A stretch of DNA of 64,000 bases from Saccharomyces uvarum (lineage: Eukaryota; Ascomycota; Saccharomycetes; Saccharomycetales; Saccharomycetaceae). Numbering within the stretch: position 1 is the first letter of the stretch; the number at the start of each line of letters is the position of its first letter. Of the stretch, positions 33,156 to 45,389 are shown one piece after another. The DNA lies in the NCBI GenBank assembly GCA_947243795.1, contig OX365930.1, positions 213,501-277,500 on the forward strand, written 5' to 3'. The notes under the pieces are model-generated. The model did no database searches and was not told the origin of the DNA. It saw only the letters and a program-made list of their open reading frames with translations. A program made the translations under genes and the position numbers.

Positions 33156-35531
33156 CTACTTTAGTTCGGATATTTCACCATCACGGTAGACTAGTCCCAT
33201 AACGTTCAAGAACAGATTTAAATCTTGGTACAGCTTCTCTTTATTATAGATAATGGATTTTATTTCTGTTTCTAGATCTTGAGACCTTTGAGTCAGCAGG
33301 CTCAATTCTGTTTCCTTCTTTTGTAAAGTCTCTGCCTCGTTAATAGTGGCGAAGATCTCATCACGCACTTCATCAATGATGATTCTTTGGTGGTTTAATT
33401 TTCCACTTAAGGCCAAACTGGCCAAGAACTGCCAAATGTACGCCTCATCCATGAATTTCTCGTTTTGTAGACGCATGATGTAGTCGTTATATTCTCTTGG
33501 AGGGAAAATCAACTGGATCTTGCTTTCCAAAGAGGTAAATAATTTGTCATAAATTTCGTTCCATGTGGAGATTTCAGGAGATGAAAGAATATTTGATCTT
33601 GATGAATCTTGTTTGATCAAGGCGGCACGAGAAATCAAAATAGTAATCAAGTTTAGACCAATCTTGGAAGTGGTCAAGAATGAAACGTTGTTATTCTTGA
33701 TTAGTTGCAACAGCAGACCCATGATTTCGATGAAATTGGAGTTATTGGACAGGAACGAGACGATGATCTTTAATATGATCATTTGGAAAAGATCGACCTT
33801 CTTCATTTGTGTTAATGATGGTCTTGGTGTGGTCTTATAAGAACTCAATATAATGATTTGTAAGTGTGATAATTCGTTGAAGATTTTTTGCAAAATTTTC
33901 AATTTTTGTTGTTTATCCAAGAAGTTGAAAATTCTGGGCATGATCTTGATACCTTTGTCAAAGGAGAGCATGGAGATAAAGGGGTTCACGTCATACGAAA
34001 TGTCGTCGATGTGAAGGGCATCCCACATCGCAGTACTGTCGGTTTGTTGACCGTTTCTTAAATTGGCTTCCAAATCCAAAATCTCTTCGTAAACGGTTTC
34101 AATCAACTCCAAGATAAACTTCTTGCCCCCAGATTTGTTCAAATTTGTAGTGCCGTTACCGTTATTGAACGCATACGAGGATCTTCTTCTTTGCTTAGAG
34201 GCGGCTGCCGCGACAGATGAACCAGCAGATGGAGACCCTAAAGAGGCCAAGTCCACGTTGGTCAAAGAATCAGTGACATCTTTCAACGCATCTGGATCGG
34301 AGGGATGTTGTCTAGGGATCTGTAACTGTCTTCTTGGGTTCTTGCTGTTCAAAGTAGAAGAGATCTTACCCAAAACGTTGCTTGCCTGCTTATTGTCCTG
34401 GTTAGCGTTACCAGCGGCTGCTTGTTGGTCCTTCAACTTCGAAGGTCTTTCCTTGGCAACGGTGACAGCCTTTTCCACTTGACTTTGCATTCTTTGCAAG
34501 GCAATATCGGTTCTCTTGTAGCGGCCACCTAGTCTGTGTCCGGAATGCTCCAAGTACGCTCTGGCAATTAAGCCCTTGTTGGACTCGGATGTGATACCGC
34601 CTCTTTGTATGATCTTGTAGACCTGGAAGTAGAAATCCTCATTGTATGGGTCTTCAGTGACAATTTGGGAGAGTTGGTATCTGGTGATGAAGTCCTTGTC
34701 ACGAGGAGTCATTAACCCTGAGTACTTCAAGATTTTTTCCACTTTAGCGTGACGAATTTGCAAGCGTCTTTGCTCTTCAAGCGACAGGTCTCTCTTTGGT
34801 CTGCGTCCGCCTTGAAGGGGCATCTTGCCTGGTCCAAGGGCAGCACCTGGCGAAGGGCCATTGGGCATACCCATGGGTGGTGGTGACGCTTGCACTGGCA
34901 CCTGCACGGGGCCCATGGGCATTTGACCGACGTTCGCATTGACGCCCAGAGGTGGAGGTGGAGGTGCAAATTGCGAAGGACCTGGTTGGCCCGAGGGAGG
35001 CTGCATGGGAAATTGCTGCTGGGGAGGGCCCTGTGGAGGGCCCTGTGGGGGACCCATGGGGTGAAAGTTCATGAACTGCTGCTGCATTTGGCGCTGCTGT
35101 CTTTCCAAATCTTGCATGGATAAAATGGGCTGTGGGGGGCCCATTTGCTGCGGAACGGGAGCCATATTACCGTGAGAAGGTGGCGCCATTGCTGGAGGTA
35201 GTCCGGTGGACCACAGCGACTCCATTGGCTTCAAGTCCAGAGGAGCTGCTGCGGCTGCTTGAGGACCGGGACCGTTTCTTCCCTCCGCGGTGGCCGCGAC
35301 GTAGGACCTTGCCGTGGTACCGGCAGCGTTGGCAGCAGCAGCATTGCTGCTGCCACTGCGAGGGGTGCCAAAATCGAAGTCCGTGCCCACCTGGATATTA
35401 TCACCAAACGTCTCGTTGTTCAAATAATCGTTCTCCTCGAGCTCGTGCTCGCCGTAGCCCTTGTAACTCTCTTCAAAGTCCAGAGGACCGTCCCGCGCAT
35501 TGCTGCTGTTTTCTAAGCCAAAGAAAGACAT
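33156..35531 (-). CDS. PAT1: mRNA decapping activator Pat1
   Basis: Pat1 links deadenylated mRNA to decapping. It binds the Lsm1-7 ring, Dhh1 and Dcp2, represses translation and nucleates P-bodies. The product has 791 residues (S. cerevisiae 796). The N-terminus is acidic (MSFFGLENSS; DYLNNETFGDN at about 35-45, the Dhh1-binding DETF-type motif). A long Pro/Gln/Met-rich low-complexity region follows (about 100-235), with GPPQGPPQGPPQQQ. The conserved middle domain includes RPKRDLSLEEQRRLQIRHAK and LMTPRDKDFITRYQLSQI. The helical PatC domain (about 470-790), which binds Lsm1-7 and Dcp2 leucine motifs, ends with a coiled segment. Start is the ATG at 35529-35531. It is divergent to PTC6. Confidence 0.97.
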   Translation of the reverse strand: MSFFGLENSSNARDGPLDFEESYKGYGEHELEENDYLNNETFGDNIQVGTDFDFGTPRSGSSNAAAANAAGTTARSYVAATAEGRNGPGPQAAAAAPLDLKPMESLWSTGLPPAMAPPSHGNMAPVPQQMGPPQPILSMQDLERQQRQMQQQFMNFHPMGPPQGPPQGPPQQQFPMQPPSGQPGPSQFAPPPPPLGVNANVGQMPMGPVQVPVQASPPPMGMPNGPSPGAALGPGKMPLQGGRRPKRDLSLEEQRRLQIRHAKVEKILKYSGLMTPRDKDFITRYQLSQIVTEDPYNEDFYFQVYKIIQRGGITSESNKGLIARAYLEHSGHRLGGRYKRTDIALQRMQSQVEKAVTVAKERPSKLKDQQAAAGNANQDNKQASNVLGKISSTLNSKNPRRQLQIPRQHPSDPDALKDVTDSLTNVDLASLGSPSAGSSVAAAASKQRRRSSYAFNNGNGTTNLNKSGGKKFILELIETVYEEILDLEANLRNGQQTDSTAMWDALHIDDISYDVNPFISMLSFDKGIKIMPRIFNFLDKQQKLKILQKIFNELSHLQIIILSSYKTTPRPSLTQMKKVDLFQMIILKIIVSFLSNNSNFIEIMGLLLQLIKNNNVSFLTTSKIGLNLITILISRAALIKQDSSRSNILSSPEISTWNEIYDKLFTSLESKIQLIFPPREYNDYIMRLQNEKFMDEAYIWQFLASLALSGKLNHQRIIIDEVRDEIFATINEAETLQKKETELSLLTQRSQDLETEIKSIIYNKEKLYQDLNLFLNVMGLVYRDGEISELK

Positions 35532-35737
35532 TGCTGGTGCTCGTTGCTGTTACTTCTCTTCGGTTCCAGCCAGGCTGCCTTCAGAATGGGCATTTTCTTG
35601 TTCAATTTGTTTCTTTCTTAAAAGAACCGAAAAAAAAAAGTTTCGTGCAATGCGAGATGGTTAAATAGGGAAGTGGCAACAGTAGTGACTATAGGAGGCT
35701 GCAATCGGTTATTTGGGTATTACAAGAGCGGTAATCG

Positions 35738-37066
35738 ATGCGGTTGGGGAGTGCTTATGCGTACTGCAAACCGTCGCAGAAGGTTGGGCTGAAGCTGGAC
35801 CTGTTACGGGGGCTTCCCGGATACGTGGGCCATGCCACGAGCAGGATCAGCCGGCTCGACAACCAGGACAGTTACTCAATCAAGATGATGCGTTCGTGGC
35901 CCAATGTGTATGGCAGTGCTTTGAACTGCTCTGTGTTTGATGGTCACGGAGAGAAAGGTGCGCAGCTATCACAGTTGCTTGCAGACAAGCTGTCCAGCAG
36001 CCTGGACCGCCGGGAGCCTCACTGGAGCAAGCAGGACCTGAAGGGGCTGGTTAAAGAATATGCAAGAAGGTTCCCCGAGGGAAACTACTGGAAGCAGAAG
36101 CTGGCCATGTTCGACAGGTTCTACGACAAGTTTATAAGGAACTGCAACTCGAAGCAGGAACTGCTGCTAATGGAGGAAAAGGACACCGCCGCCCTCGCAC
36201 AGAACGGGGGCAGGATGATCTTCGATAAGATGGGGAACATCATTGATAAGATTGCGCTACTCACTGAGCAGGATCGGCTGCGGCTGTTCTATGGGTTTGC
36301 TCAGTTCGACCTTGACCAATGCTGCCAACTGGGCACCGCAGCTGGGTCTACTGCATCGTCCATCTTTCTGTATCCATATGACGTTCCGAACACGCCCACA
36401 GAAGAGGGCAAACAGGACGACTCATGGATGATCTCGCATTCCGGGCTGCTCAAGCTCATCGTCACCCAGGTGGGCGACTCCAAGATCATTCTGTGCGATC
36501 AGGACGGGATCGCGCACCCGTTGACGACCACTCATCATGCCAGCTCTAGCAGGGAACGGCGCCGTCTAAGCCTGGACCCTTCACGCCTGGACCCGGACGC
36601 CTTTGGAGAGACCAGGTTCTTGAACAACTTCGCCAACACAAGATCGTTCGGCGACGTGGCCGGGAAGCCGTTTGGGATATCCAGCGAACCGGACATCTTT
36701 TCTTTCCTCATTGGCAACACTTTGCGCCTGCCACGCTCTGAGCGATCGAAGCTGCCCTTTAATGGCGACGAGTGCTTTCTGGCTCTCGTTACGGATGGCA
36801 TCACCAACCAGCTCGCAGACCAAGAGGTGGTAGACCTCATCACCTCCACGGTGAACTCCTGGGGGCTGAAGAAGGCCACACCACAGTTCGTCGCTGAGGA
36901 AACCATACAATTCATCCAGGCCATCGCCTCGAAGCACTCGGACAACGCCACTTGTGTGGTAGTCAGGCTGTCCAACTGGGGAAACTGGCCCAATGTCGAC
37001 CGGACCGGTCTCCAGAGGGAAACCAAACTCATGAACGCCCAATCTAACGAAACCAAACTGAACTAA
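35738..37066 (+). CDS. PTC6: Mitochondrial type 2C protein phosphatase Ptc6
   Basis: Ptc6 (Aup1/Ppp2) is a mitochondrial PP2C-family phosphatase implicated in mitophagy and in dephosphorylating the pyruvate dehydrogenase subunit Pda1. The 442-residue product equals the S. cerevisiae length. The N-terminus [20 protein letters not shown] is basic and suits import. PP2C motifs are in order: [12 protein letters not shown] with metal ligand D68; [57 protein letters not shown]; and [15 protein letters not shown] with the last metal-ligand Asp. Start is the ATG at 35738. An acidic/polar loop after [11 protein letters not shown] is lineage-variable. The gene is followed by SRB8 in the same direction. 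Confidence 0.96.
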   Translation: MRLGSAYAYCKPSQKVGLKLDLLRGLPGYVGHATSRISRLDNQDSYSIKMMRSWPNVYGSALNCSVFDGHGEKGAQLSQLLADKLSSSLDRREPHWSKQDLKGLVKEYARRFPEGNYWKQKLAMFDRFYDKFIRNCNSKQELLLMEEKDTAALAQNGGRMIFDKMGNIIDKIALLTEQDRLRLFYGFAQFDLDQCCQLGTAAGSTASSIFLYPYDVPNTPTEEGKQDDSWMISHSGLLKLIVTQVGDSKIILCDQDGIAHPLTTTHHASSSRERRRLSLDPSRLDPDAFGETRFLNNFANTRSFGDVAGKPFGISSEPDIFSFLIGNTLRLPRSERSKLPFNGDECFLALVTDGITNQLADQEVVDLITSTVNSWGLKKATPQFVAEETIQFIQAIASKHSDNATCVVVRLSNWGNWPNVDRTGLQRETKLMNAQSNETKLN

Positions 37067-37239
37067 GCACCCTTGCGGGAAAAGGTCTGCATACTCTATG
37101 TATTTTCTTTATAAATATATACATACACCACACTTTTTCATATTCTTTATAGCGCATTAACCACTTCTGAAAAAATACTTAATTTATAATGCTAATCACA
37201 AGCTTGGCAAAAGGTCAATAGAGGTAAGGCAATAACGCG

Positions 37240-40200
37240 ATGAATAACGGTTCTGGTCGGTATGTGCTGACCCCTCCAGATGACCTGTATCCGTATGTGA
37301 AAAGCTTGCAACATGAAGAGCAAGTGTACCCTGATTTTAAGCCTTGGGAACACTCTGCAGCGGAAGACCAAATCCTGGTAAACTTTGTGGCTAAGGGGTT
37401 TTATCATACGCCAATGGTCAATTTCGAATCTATATCTGCGAGATCATCCGTCCATGAATCGCTGGTCACTCAATCTAATTTACTTTCCCTGCAATTCGAC
37501 AAAATCATCAAAATAAGAGAAGACCAAATCAATAAAATTCCCTCGCACTCCACTACGACGTTGCATGGGCCAGGGTTCCAATTGCCCAACAGAATTACGC
37601 TGACCGACCACAGGAAGGAGACGTGGTTACAAGAGTTGAGTTCCTCCTTCACTTCGCTGATCAAGATTGGCAAGTTCATACCTCATGGCTTGAAAAGAAG
37701 ACAAGTCATCGAACAGTGCTATTTGAAGTTCATACCTTTGAAAAGAGCCGTTTGGTTGATCAAATGCTGTTATTTCATCGAATGGAAGTCAAACCATAAA
37801 AAGAAAAGGTCGAGTGCTGCCGACCTTGACGATACCATCTCCATGCATCTGCTGAAGGACTGGACGGATACGTTTGTGTATATCCTGGAAAAGCTTATCT
37901 TTGATATGACAAACCATTATAACGATTCTCAACAACTGCGTGTGTGGAAGAGGCAAATTTCTTATTTTTTAAAGCTATTAGGCAACTGTTACTCATTGAA
38001 ACTAATTAACAAGGAAATATTCCATTATTGGCTTGTGGAATTCATTAACAAGATGGAAAACTTCGAATTCCTACCATTGTCTTTACACATTCTGATGATA
38101 TTTTGGAACGATATATGTCAAATCGAAACGAGCGCTGCTGTTTCTGCCACAACGAATCAACGAGCACCATTCTTTTTAGTGTCAAAGATCACGGATATGC
38201 TACTGCATAAATACTACGTCGTTTCTAACAGTAAATCAATGATTAATGACGAAAACTATATCATCAATGACATAAAGAAGAATAACAAGATCAAAATGAA
38301 TATCCTAAAGATTTTGGCTAGCTTAATTTTGAAAATTTTTCAAGAACAGTCCTTGGAGGTATTTATCTTCCCTTCATCAAACTGGGAAATATACAAACCG
38401 TTGCTTTTCGAGATTGTGTCTAATGCCGGCACCACTTCAAATACTGAAATCAAGAAAAAATTGGAATTAATCAGCTATAGAAACGAATCGTTGAAAAATA
38501 ACTCTTCCATACGAAACATCACGATGTCATCCACCAATGCCAACGACTTCCGATTAACCATTGGCACCTGTGAACAATTCTCAAAACTGTCATGCATACA
38601 ACTGAACTCAATAGATACCCAATTCACCAAGCTATTGGACGATAACCCAACGGAATTCGATTGGCCGACTTACATCGATCAAAATCCCCTAACAATGAAT
38701 AAAATAATACAATTGATTATTTGGTCCATTCATCCATCAAGGCAATTCAATCATTATGAATCCAATCAACTCGTAGCGAAACTACTACTATTACGAATAA
38801 ATTCTACAGACGAAGATCTACACGAATTTCAGATTGAAGATGCTATTTGGTCATTGGTTTTCCAGTTAGCCAAGAACTTTTCAGCCCAAAAGAAGGTTAT
38901 ATCCTTTATGATGCCCTCACTGTATCGCTTATTGAATATATTAATCACTTATGGAATCATTAAGGTCCCCACATATATTAGGAAACTGATTAGTTCCGGT
39001 TTGCTTTATTTGCAGGATTCTAATGATAAGTTTGTACATGTTCAACTATTGATTAACTTGAAAGTTTCACCTTTAATGAAAAGTCAATACAATATGGTGT
39101 TAAGAAACGTTATGGAGTATGATGTGAAATTTTATGAAAATTTCAATTTTGACCAACTCGTGGAAATCACAGAGCAAATCAAAACACGAATTCTATCCAA
39201 TGATACCGTTGATATGCAACTAACCAAGACTCCATTGAGTATTAAAATTATGGTTGCTGAGTGGTATTTATCGCATTTATGTTCCGGGATTTTATCGAGT
39301 GTTAATCGAACCGTGCTGCTAAAAATATTCAAAATATTTTGCATTGATCTGGAAGTATTCCACCACTTCTTCAAATGGATCGAATTCATTGTTTATCATC
39401 AATTATTGAGTGATATAGAGTCTCTAGAGGCATTAATGGACATCTTACTATGTTATCAAAAATTGTTTTCGCAATTCATTAACGATCATATACTTTTCAC
39501 AAAGACTTTCATATTCATTTATAAGAAAGTTTTGAGAGAAAAGGATGTATCCGCTTACAGTGTGACATCATTCATGCCATTTTGGAAATTTTTCATGAAA
39601 AACTTCCCATTTGTTTTGAAAGTTGATATCGATTTAAGGGTTGAATTGCAATCTGTGTACAATGACGAAAAATTGAAAACTGAGAGGTTAAAAAACGATA
39701 AGTCAGAAGTTTTAAGGGTTTACTCCATGATAAATAACTCAAGCGATACGATTGGACAGTCTTGGAATTTTCCCGAAGTGTTTCAAATAAATATTAGATT
39801 CTTACTGCTCAATTCTGGATATAGTGATGATAAGACAGGCAAACAATTCCAGAAAGCAAGAAACAATGTTATGCTTTTGATTGCAACAAACTTAAAGGAA
39901 TACAATAAATTTATGTCAATTTTCCTGAAGAGAAAAGATTTCACAAATGAAAATTTAATACAATTAATCTCATTAAAACTTCTCACTTTCGAAGTGATTC
40001 AAAATGTCTTGGGGATTGAGTTCACTATCAAGTTATTGCCAATTAACCTAAAAAACAATGATAACTCATATGGGTTATTTTTAAGATTCCACAAGGAACA
40101 GTTTATAAAAACAAATTTTGAAAAAATTTTACAAATGTGTTATGAATTAGATAGGAAAACTAATGACAATAGTGGTGAAATGAACTATTATGAAATTTTA

Positions 40201-41553
40201 TTGAAAATTCTTATAACTTATGGATCATCGCCTAAATTACTTGCAACATCCACAAAGATTACCATGTTGTTATTAGATGAGAGCGTTGGAAATTCATCTC
40301 ATATTTTGGAAGATATTCTATACTATTCAACGTGTCCATCCGTTACTGACCTCAATGATATACCATTGGGTAGCGGACAACCGGACGATGGTAATGATAG
40401 TGTTAACGGTGGTGCTGGTAGTGATGATGATGATGATGATGACCATACTGTTGACGAAATAGAGCCTGTAGAATATTATAGCATGATGGACTTTACCAAT
40501 CTTTGGATTTTCCAAGCTTTCACTCGCTTTTGCATCAACAAATTTATAAAGAATAATAACTCTGGTGGTAATGAATCAGAAATGATGAGCGAAGACCTGA
40601 AATATTTCATTTTCCAAATTATAGAAATAACCAATTCCAATGATTTGTGCTCACAAATCTTTGATCAGCTGAAAGATATGCAGACTATTGAAATGATAAC
40701 GCAAATTGTAGAAGAAGATTTTTGCATCAAGTGTTTGCGAACCAGCGACCAAAAGATGGACGATAATTATATCGTCGTGGTCATTGAGATTGTAACGTCA
40801 TTATCTAAAAGATTTCAAAGAGAAACATCGGGTATGATCATCATCTCCATGAAGAACTACCATTTACTAGTCAAGATTGTGAGGCAATTAAGCGAACTGA
40901 ACGAAACAAATCTATCCAACAGAGAAACCCAAATAGACGCCGTCCTGAAACTTTTCACTTTCCACCAAAACTCCATTTTCCAGCACATAATCGCTGATTT
41001 AAATAAGGATAAATCTACAATTCCGTTTATTGACAGCATGTGTAAACTGTTTGATAAGATATCGTTCAATTTGCGATTGAAACTGTTTCTTTATGAAATA
41101 TTATCCTCACTGAAATCGTTTGCCATATACTCGTCGACCATTGATACCCCACCATTCCACATGAATAATAAGATTGAGCTACCGAAAAAGCTGTTGAACT
41201 TGCCACCCTTTCAAGTTTCCTCTTTCGTCAAGGATTCCAAGCCACACAGTGGTGATCATGCGGAAGATGATGGCGAGGAAGACGCAGAGCAAAAAGAGTC
41301 ACTTGATCTAGAGTTGGGGATCAGCATAGTGGAAACTATCCACGAGAACGAACCAAGATGGCTGATATATGACAAGAACGATCACAAATATGTCTGTGCA
41401 TTTTCCATGGAACCGTACCATTTCATTTCCAACTACAATACCAAGTATACGGATGAAATGGCTGCTGGTGGTACCGATACAGCTGCATTTAACGACTCGT
41501 GCGTCAATTTGAGTCTTTTCGATGCCCGGTTCGAGAGAAAGAACCCACATTAA
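37240..41553 (+). CDS. SRB8: Mediator Cdk8-module subunit Srb8 (Med12)
   Basis: Srb8 is yeast Med12, the subunit that links Cdk8/cyclin C (Srb10/Srb11) to the rest of the Mediator kinase module and activates the kinase; the module mainly represses and tunes RNA polymerase II initiation. The product is 1437 residues (S. cerevisiae about 1427). The N-terminus holds the Med12 motif region around [20 protein letters not shown] and [20 protein letters not shown] (about 7-50), which activates Cdk8. The rest is helical and Asn/Lys/Ile-rich. A poly-Asp linker [16 protein letters not shown] lies near 1064-1079. The C-terminus is EARFE-like ([13 protein letters not shown]). Start is the ATG at 37240. 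Orthology is clear from length and synteny. Confidence 0.96.
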   Translation: MNNGSGRYVLTPPDDLYPYVKSLQHEEQVYPDFKPWEHSAAEDQILVNFVAKGFYHTPMVNFESISARSSVHESLVTQSNLLSLQFDKIIKIREDQINKIPSHSTTTLHGPGFQLPNRITLTDHRKETWLQELSSSFTSLIKIGKFIPHGLKRRQVIEQCYLKFIPLKRAVWLIKCCYFIEWKSNHKKKRSSAADLDDTISMHLLKDWTDTFVYILEKLIFDMTNHYNDSQQLRVWKRQISYFLKLLGNCYSLKLINKEIFHYWLVEFINKMENFEFLPLSLHILMIFWNDICQIETSAAVSATTNQRAPFFLVSKITDMLLHKYYVVSNSKSMINDENYIINDIKKNNKIKMNILKILASLILKIFQEQSLEVFIFPSSNWEIYKPLLFEIVSNAGTTSNTEIKKKLELISYRNESLKNNSSIRNITMSSTNANDFRLTIGTCEQFSKLSCIQLNSIDTQFTKLLDDNPTEFDWPTYIDQNPLTMNKIIQLIIWSIHPSRQFNHYESNQLVAKLLLLRINSTDEDLHEFQIEDAIWSLVFQLAKNFSAQKKVISFMMPSLYRLLNILITYGIIKVPTYIRKLISSGLLYLQDSNDKFVHVQLLINLKVSPLMKSQYNMVLRNVMEYDVKFYENFNFDQLVEITEQIKTRILSNDTVDMQLTKTPLSIKIMVAEWYLSHLCSGILSSVNRTVLLKIFKIFCIDLEVFHHFFKWIEFIVYHQLLSDIESLEALMDILLCYQKLFSQFINDHILFTKTFIFIYKKVLREKDVSAYSVTSFMPFWKFFMKNFPFVLKVDIDLRVELQSVYNDEKLKTERLKNDKSEVLRVYSMINNSSDTIGQSWNFPEVFQINIRFLLLNSGYSDDKTGKQFQKARNNVMLLIATNLKEYNKFMSIFLKRKDFTNENLIQLISLKLLTFEVIQNVLGIEFTIKLLPINLKNNDNSYGLFLRFHKEQFIKTNFEKILQMCYELDRKTNDNSGEMNYYEILLKILITYGSSPKLLATSTKITMLLLDESVGNSSHILEDILYYSTCPSVTDLNDIPLGSGQPDDGNDSVNGGAGSDDDDDDDHTVDEIEPVEYYSMMDFTNLWIFQAFTRFCINKFIKNNNSGGNESEMMSEDLKYFIFQIIEITNSNDLCSQIFDQLKDMQTIEMITQIVEEDFCIKCLRTSDQKMDDNYIVVVIEIVTSLSKRFQRETSGMIIISMKNYHLLVKIVRQLSELNETNLSNRETQIDAVLKLFTFHQNSIFQHIIADLNKDKSTIPFIDSMCKLFDKISFNLRLKLFLYEILSSLKSFAIYSSTIDTPPFHMNNKIELPKKLLNLPPFQVSSFVKDSKPHSGDHAEDDGEEDAEQKESLDLELGISIVETIHENEPRWLIYDKNDHKYVCAFSMEPYHFISNYNTKYTDEMAAGGTDTAAFNDSCVNLSLFDARFERKNPH

Positions 41554-41779
41554 ACTCAATATGCATATAAGTCAATAGAACATAAACTACTTTTGTAGTA
41601 ATATAAATACTACTGTTATTACTACTGTTATTGCGATTATTATAGCGAGTTCGTTAAGTATGATAGTCTTGCCACCGACTATAAAAACGAAGCAATAATG
41701 ATTATGATAATAAAGGGAATAAACAAAAGGATCCAGTTGAAAATCTAGCTGCCCGGGCATATTGGATTATTTAACTAGA

Positions 41780-42166
41780 ATGATTACTCCCACGGGCACG
41801 TACGAATCGGTGGCCAAGTTCCAAGAGGCGAACCTACATGAAGATCTCGATTACGCCGTGCTGGAACAACGCAGGACGCAGTTAGAGACCCTCATCGTTG
41901 AAAGAGAATCGTTCATCAAGAACCTGTGCGGTCTCTTTCACAGGGTTCAAAAGACTAAGAACTACCAGGAGTTTGTAGATGTGTTGATGGGGAGCAGGGA
42001 TTTACTGCGGGAGATATTCACTGTGGAGAACGGATTCCAAAAGCAAAATTGGGCCAATCATGAGGACATTCCGCAGATAGACTGGGACAGGTTTGCTCTA
42101 GATATCAACGCTTATATAGCGAAGAACGATCAGTTGTTGGCACTGTATGAAGATGGCTTTTTGTGA
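41780..42166 (+). CDS. AHC2: ADA histone acetyltransferase complex subunit Ahc2
   Basis: Ahc2 is a small subunit of the ADA complex (Gcn5, Ada2, Ada3, Sgf29, Ahc1, Ahc2), where it helps connect Ahc1 to the Gcn5 module. The product has 128 residues, as in S. cerevisiae. Residues 25-75 form a heptad-like amphipathic helix (LDYAVLEQRRTQLETLIVER), followed by a second helical part with FVDVLMGSRDLLREIFTVEN. The C-terminal NDQLLALYEDGFL is nearly invariant. I use the ATG at 41780 (MITPTGTYES), which aligns with the known start; six upstream in-frame codons start with TTG. Confidence 0.93.
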   Translation: MITPTGTYESVAKFQEANLHEDLDYAVLEQRRTQLETLIVERESFIKNLCGLFHRVQKTKNYQEFVDVLMGSRDLLREIFTVENGFQKQNWANHEDIPQIDWDRFALDINAYIAKNDQLLALYEDGFL

Positions 42167-42489
42167 TTAATTCGCCTGTATGGACATTCAAAGTTGTTCC
42201 TATTTATATACTTTTTATATTTAGAACAACCGAAACTATAAATGTAGCAATAATGATAAATGATTTACAATACCGTATATTGTTCCGAGTCCTAATACGT
42301 TGCACATATGCGTGCGTGTTTGCGGGTTCAGTTCCAGGTATGAATGGTATATATATTATATATGTTATAATTTATTGTTTCCACATAAAGGGAAAAATCG
42401 CCCCGATTTTGTTATAAAATAGGACTAGCCCCCTTCCTTCTTTTGCTAATCAATTTAAGTTTCTTCTTTGAAACAGAAGTAAAGTGGCC
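42167..42489. other. AHC2-TRX3 intergenic region
   Basis: This 323-base gap between same-strand genes has AT-rich TATATA-type sequence at 42348-42372, suited to AHC2 3'-end formation, and the TRX3 promoter. No recognisable named regulatory site or RNA gene was seen. Confidence 0.5.
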
Positions 42490-42879
42490 ATGTTGTTCTG
42501 TAGATCTACCTTAAGAGCGGCAGTGAGGCCTCTACAATATACAAGGTTTCAATCCTCGTATTCCAATATCACTAAATTGACCAATCTAATAGAATTTAAA
42601 AATCTGATCAAGCAAAATGACAAATTAGTTATTGATTTCTATGCCACCTGGTGCGGTCCCTGTAAGATGATGCAACCACATTTGACAAAGCTTATTCAAG
42701 CTTACCCAGAAGTGAGATTTGTCAAATGCGACGTGGACGAATCACCAGATATCGCCAAGGAATGTGAGGTGACGGCTATGCCCACTTTTGTTCTTGGGAA
42801 AGATGGTCAACTCATGGGCAAGATCATTGGAGCTAATCCTGCCGCGTTGGAAAAGGAAATTAAGGACCTATATATTTAA
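42490..42879 (+). CDS. TRX3: Mitochondrial thioredoxin Trx3
   Basis: Trx3 is the mitochondrial-matrix thioredoxin, reduced by Trr2, that keeps protein thiols reduced and supports peroxide defence. The product is 129 residues (S. cerevisiae 127). Residues 1-23 form an Arg-rich presequence (MLFCRSTLRAAVRPLQYTRF). The thioredoxin fold follows, with the active site WCGPC at 54-58 (cysteines 55 and 58), the buried Asp in VIDFYATW, and the cis-proline in AMPTF (P98). The C-terminus has two extra residues (DLYI) beyond the S. cerevisiae end. I use the ATG at 42490; a GTG two codons upstream is not a credible start. Confidence 0.97.
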   Translation: MLFCRSTLRAAVRPLQYTRFQSSYSNITKLTNLIEFKNLIKQNDKLVIDFYATWCGPCKMMQPHLTKLIQAYPEVRFVKCDVDESPDIAKECEVTAMPTFVLGKDGQLMGKIIGANPAALEKEIKDLYI

Positions 42880-43247
42880 ATTATTATACTCATAAACACA
42901 TGTAGTTTTTTTTAGCTTTAAATATGAGAAAGAAAAAAGATATAGTAAATATATATAAAAAGGAAAAAAAGCTTATACAATATACAACAAATTCGTACCA
43001 AATAAAATATAATGAATTATAATTTTGAAGACACGGAAAAAAGGAGAGGAGCGATGAGTGGTGGAAAGAAAGATTGTTTTCTTTTAAAGTGTGCCTGAAT
43101 CATAACATAACAAAATAATAGATAGAAAATGGAATAGGGAAAAAAGATAAAAAATAGAATAGAGAGAAAAAAAGATATAATGACAATGAATTGAATAATA
43201 GTTTAGTTAGTTACATTTGTAAAGTGTTCCTTTTTTTGTGTCTGTTC
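42880..43247. other. TRX3-TUP1 convergent 3' region
   Basis: This 368-base gap between converging stop codons is very AT-rich with many short A-runs on the plus strand and repeated AAAAGATA/ATAGA words. It must supply both 3' ends. No gene or named element was recognised. Confidence 0.55.
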
Positions 43248-45389
43248 TTAATTTGGTGCAATTTTTTTATATTTCCAAATTCTTGCTTTACAATCACCAC
43301 TACCAGTAGCAAAAACGTTATATTCAGGACCCAACGGAGAACCATTTGCCACGGCCACGGATATAACTGAATTTCTGTGACCCTGCAACATCAACAACGG
43401 ATTGCCGGATTTCTTGTCCCAAAACAGGACACCGCGGTCTTTGGAACCTGACAGGATGTACTCATCATTTTGCGTGGTGGCCACCGACAACACAAAGTCC
43501 TTGTGTCCGATGTATGTAACTTCACAAGTACCGGAATTTGGTGTCTTGGAATCGCTCTTGTTGTTGGCGTTTTGTAAATTCCAAAGTTTAACAGATCTAT
43601 CTAACGAACCGGATACAACGCTTTCACCATCTCTGGTGAAGACAACGCTATAAACAGAGTCCTTGTGACCCGTGCCTGATTCGTTTTCAGAATCCAGTCT
43701 TTCCACTAAGAACCCAGTTTCGGAATCCCAAACTCTCACGGCACGATCTAGCGAACCGGCGGCAATGTATTTACCATCGCCTGGTGATACAGCCACGGTG
43801 GTAACGCCGTCCTCAATGGACAAAGTCAATGAACACTGACCTGTGCGTAAGTCCCAAATACGGACAGTACGGTCACCGGAACCGGAGACCAACTTGTCGC
43901 CTGAGGGGAAGTAGTCTAAGGAATAGATATCTTGTTCGTGACCTTGTAGAATCATGACGATTTTCCTATTTTCGATATCCCAGATTCTAATTAGTCTGTC
44001 TTCAGCACCTGTGGCCAAGAATTTCCCATCTGGTGAAAAGCATACTGAACGGATGTACAAGTCGGATGATGGTGTGGAGGAAGTGTTTAAATTTTCCACG
44101 TCTTTGGCCAATTCGGCTGCTGTGGTCATTGCCGTGGTGGTAATTGTAGTGGTGGTCGTGGTGGTCATTGTGTTGTTGTCCGTGGAGGTGGTGGTGTTGT
44201 TTTCTGTGACGGAGTTTCTGTGGTTGTTGGCCGCAGAATCGTCGGATAAGCGAGCAACCAAGGACCCATCGGAGACACGGTACACTTGTGTGGTCTTGTT
44301 GCAACCTGTGGCCAAGTACTCACCGTCGTTACTGAACTTCACGCAACAGACCACAGAGGTGTGATCCAGAGATTTGTGTAAGTCAACATCGATGTCCCTT
44401 GGTAATGCTGGGTTGTATAGGATGTAGTAGTCGTTTGTTTGCTTCTTTAGCGCATCGGGGACAGATTGCGAGTCCAAGTCAAGCAGGAAAGGGGGGATAG
44501 GTTTGGAGTGGTTGGCTCTTTGGTCGTAGGGAACCAAGTAGTGGTCCTGGTGCAAATCGGTGGGCTTGGCGTCCTCCTCCTTGGGTTTGATTTCGGGCTC
44601 GGCTACAGTAGTGGTGGTGGTGATGGTGGATCCGATGTCATTTATCGTCGAGGGAGCGTTGTTGTTTTCTAGTTCGGTTTCCTTCAAAGTAGAATCAGGT
44701 GCCTTGACCGAAGGTAAAGTGGTTGTCTCCTTAGAAGCCGGGGACCCATTGGTTGCGGTATTGCTCAATGGGGCGACGGAAACCTGAGGCGGAGGCTGCT
44801 GGTGTTGTTGGAGTTGCTGGTGTTGCAATTGTTGCTGTGGGGGTAGCTGCTGCTGACTGTTTGCGGACACTACGGGCAAAGTGGTGGTGGGCAGTTGAGA
44901 GCCGACTAGATTAGGACGGCTAGCTTGTACTGGGAAGGCCGATGGCGAGCCGGTGTTTGTGTTTGCAGCTGGAGTAGTGGTGGCCGAGCTAGTGGTTGGT
45001 GCTTGTTGCGGAACTGGAACAGGCGCGGATGCAGCGGCCAGTTGCTGTTGCTGCTGCAAATGCTGCTGGACCTGTTGCTGTTGCTGGACCTGCTGTTGTT
45101 GAACAGTCAAAGAGGCGATCTGATGGTCTCTTTGTTCCAGCCCCAATTTCAGGTGCTTGATCTCCTCCTCATACGCATCCTTCATTTTCCTGTGAGTCAG
45201 TTCCAGTTCGTAGACGGTGTTTCTTATTTGCTGCATCTCGGCTAACTGCTGGTTCATTTTGAAGTCGTAGTCCTTTTGGTTTTGTAGACGGTAGGTGTTT
45301 GCCTCTTGCGAGACCTGGACGAACTCCTGCCTGATGGCATCGAGAAGCTCGTTCAGTTTATTCTGCGTATTCGAAACGCTGGCTGTCAT
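43248..45389 (-). CDS. TUP1: General transcriptional co-repressor Tup1
   Basis: Tup1 forms a tetramer with one Cyc8 (Ssn6) and represses glucose-, mating-type-, DNA-damage- and oxygen-controlled genes by recruiting deacetylases and masking activators. The 713-residue product equals S. cerevisiae Tup1. Residues 1-90 are the coiled-coil tetramerisation and Cyc8-binding segment ([20 protein letters not shown]). A Gln/Ala/Pro/Thr-rich linker follows, with Q runs near 98-116 and 180-200. From about 335 to the end are seven WD40 blades, with endings such as [40 protein letters not shown] and ARIWKYKK. The first blade carries a long Thr/Asn-rich loop (about 390-430). Start is the ATG at 45387-45389. 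Confidence 0.98.
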   Translation of the reverse strand: MTASVSNTQNKLNELLDAIRQEFVQVSQEANTYRLQNQKDYDFKMNQQLAEMQQIRNTVYELELTHRKMKDAYEEEIKHLKLGLEQRDHQIASLTVQQQQVQQQQQVQQHLQQQQQLAAASAPVPVPQQAPTTSSATTTPAANTNTGSPSAFPVQASRPNLVGSQLPTTTLPVVSANSQQQLPPQQQLQHQQLQQHQQPPPQVSVAPLSNTATNGSPASKETTTLPSVKAPDSTLKETELENNNAPSTINDIGSTITTTTTVAEPEIKPKEEDAKPTDLHQDHYLVPYDQRANHSKPIPPFLLDLDSQSVPDALKKQTNDYYILYNPALPRDIDVDLHKSLDHTSVVCCVKFSNDGEYLATGCNKTTQVYRVSDGSLVARLSDDSAANNHRNSVTENNTTTSTDNNTMTTTTTTTITTTAMTTAAELAKDVENLNTSSTPSSDLYIRSVCFSPDGKFLATGAEDRLIRIWDIENRKIVMILQGHEQDIYSLDYFPSGDKLVSGSGDRTVRIWDLRTGQCSLTLSIEDGVTTVAVSPGDGKYIAAGSLDRAVRVWDSETGFLVERLDSENESGTGHKDSVYSVVFTRDGESVVSGSLDRSVKLWNLQNANNKSDSKTPNSGTCEVTYIGHKDFVLSVATTQNDEYILSGSKDRGVLFWDKKSGNPLLMLQGHRNSVISVAVANGSPLGPEYNVFATGSGDCKARIWKYKKIAPN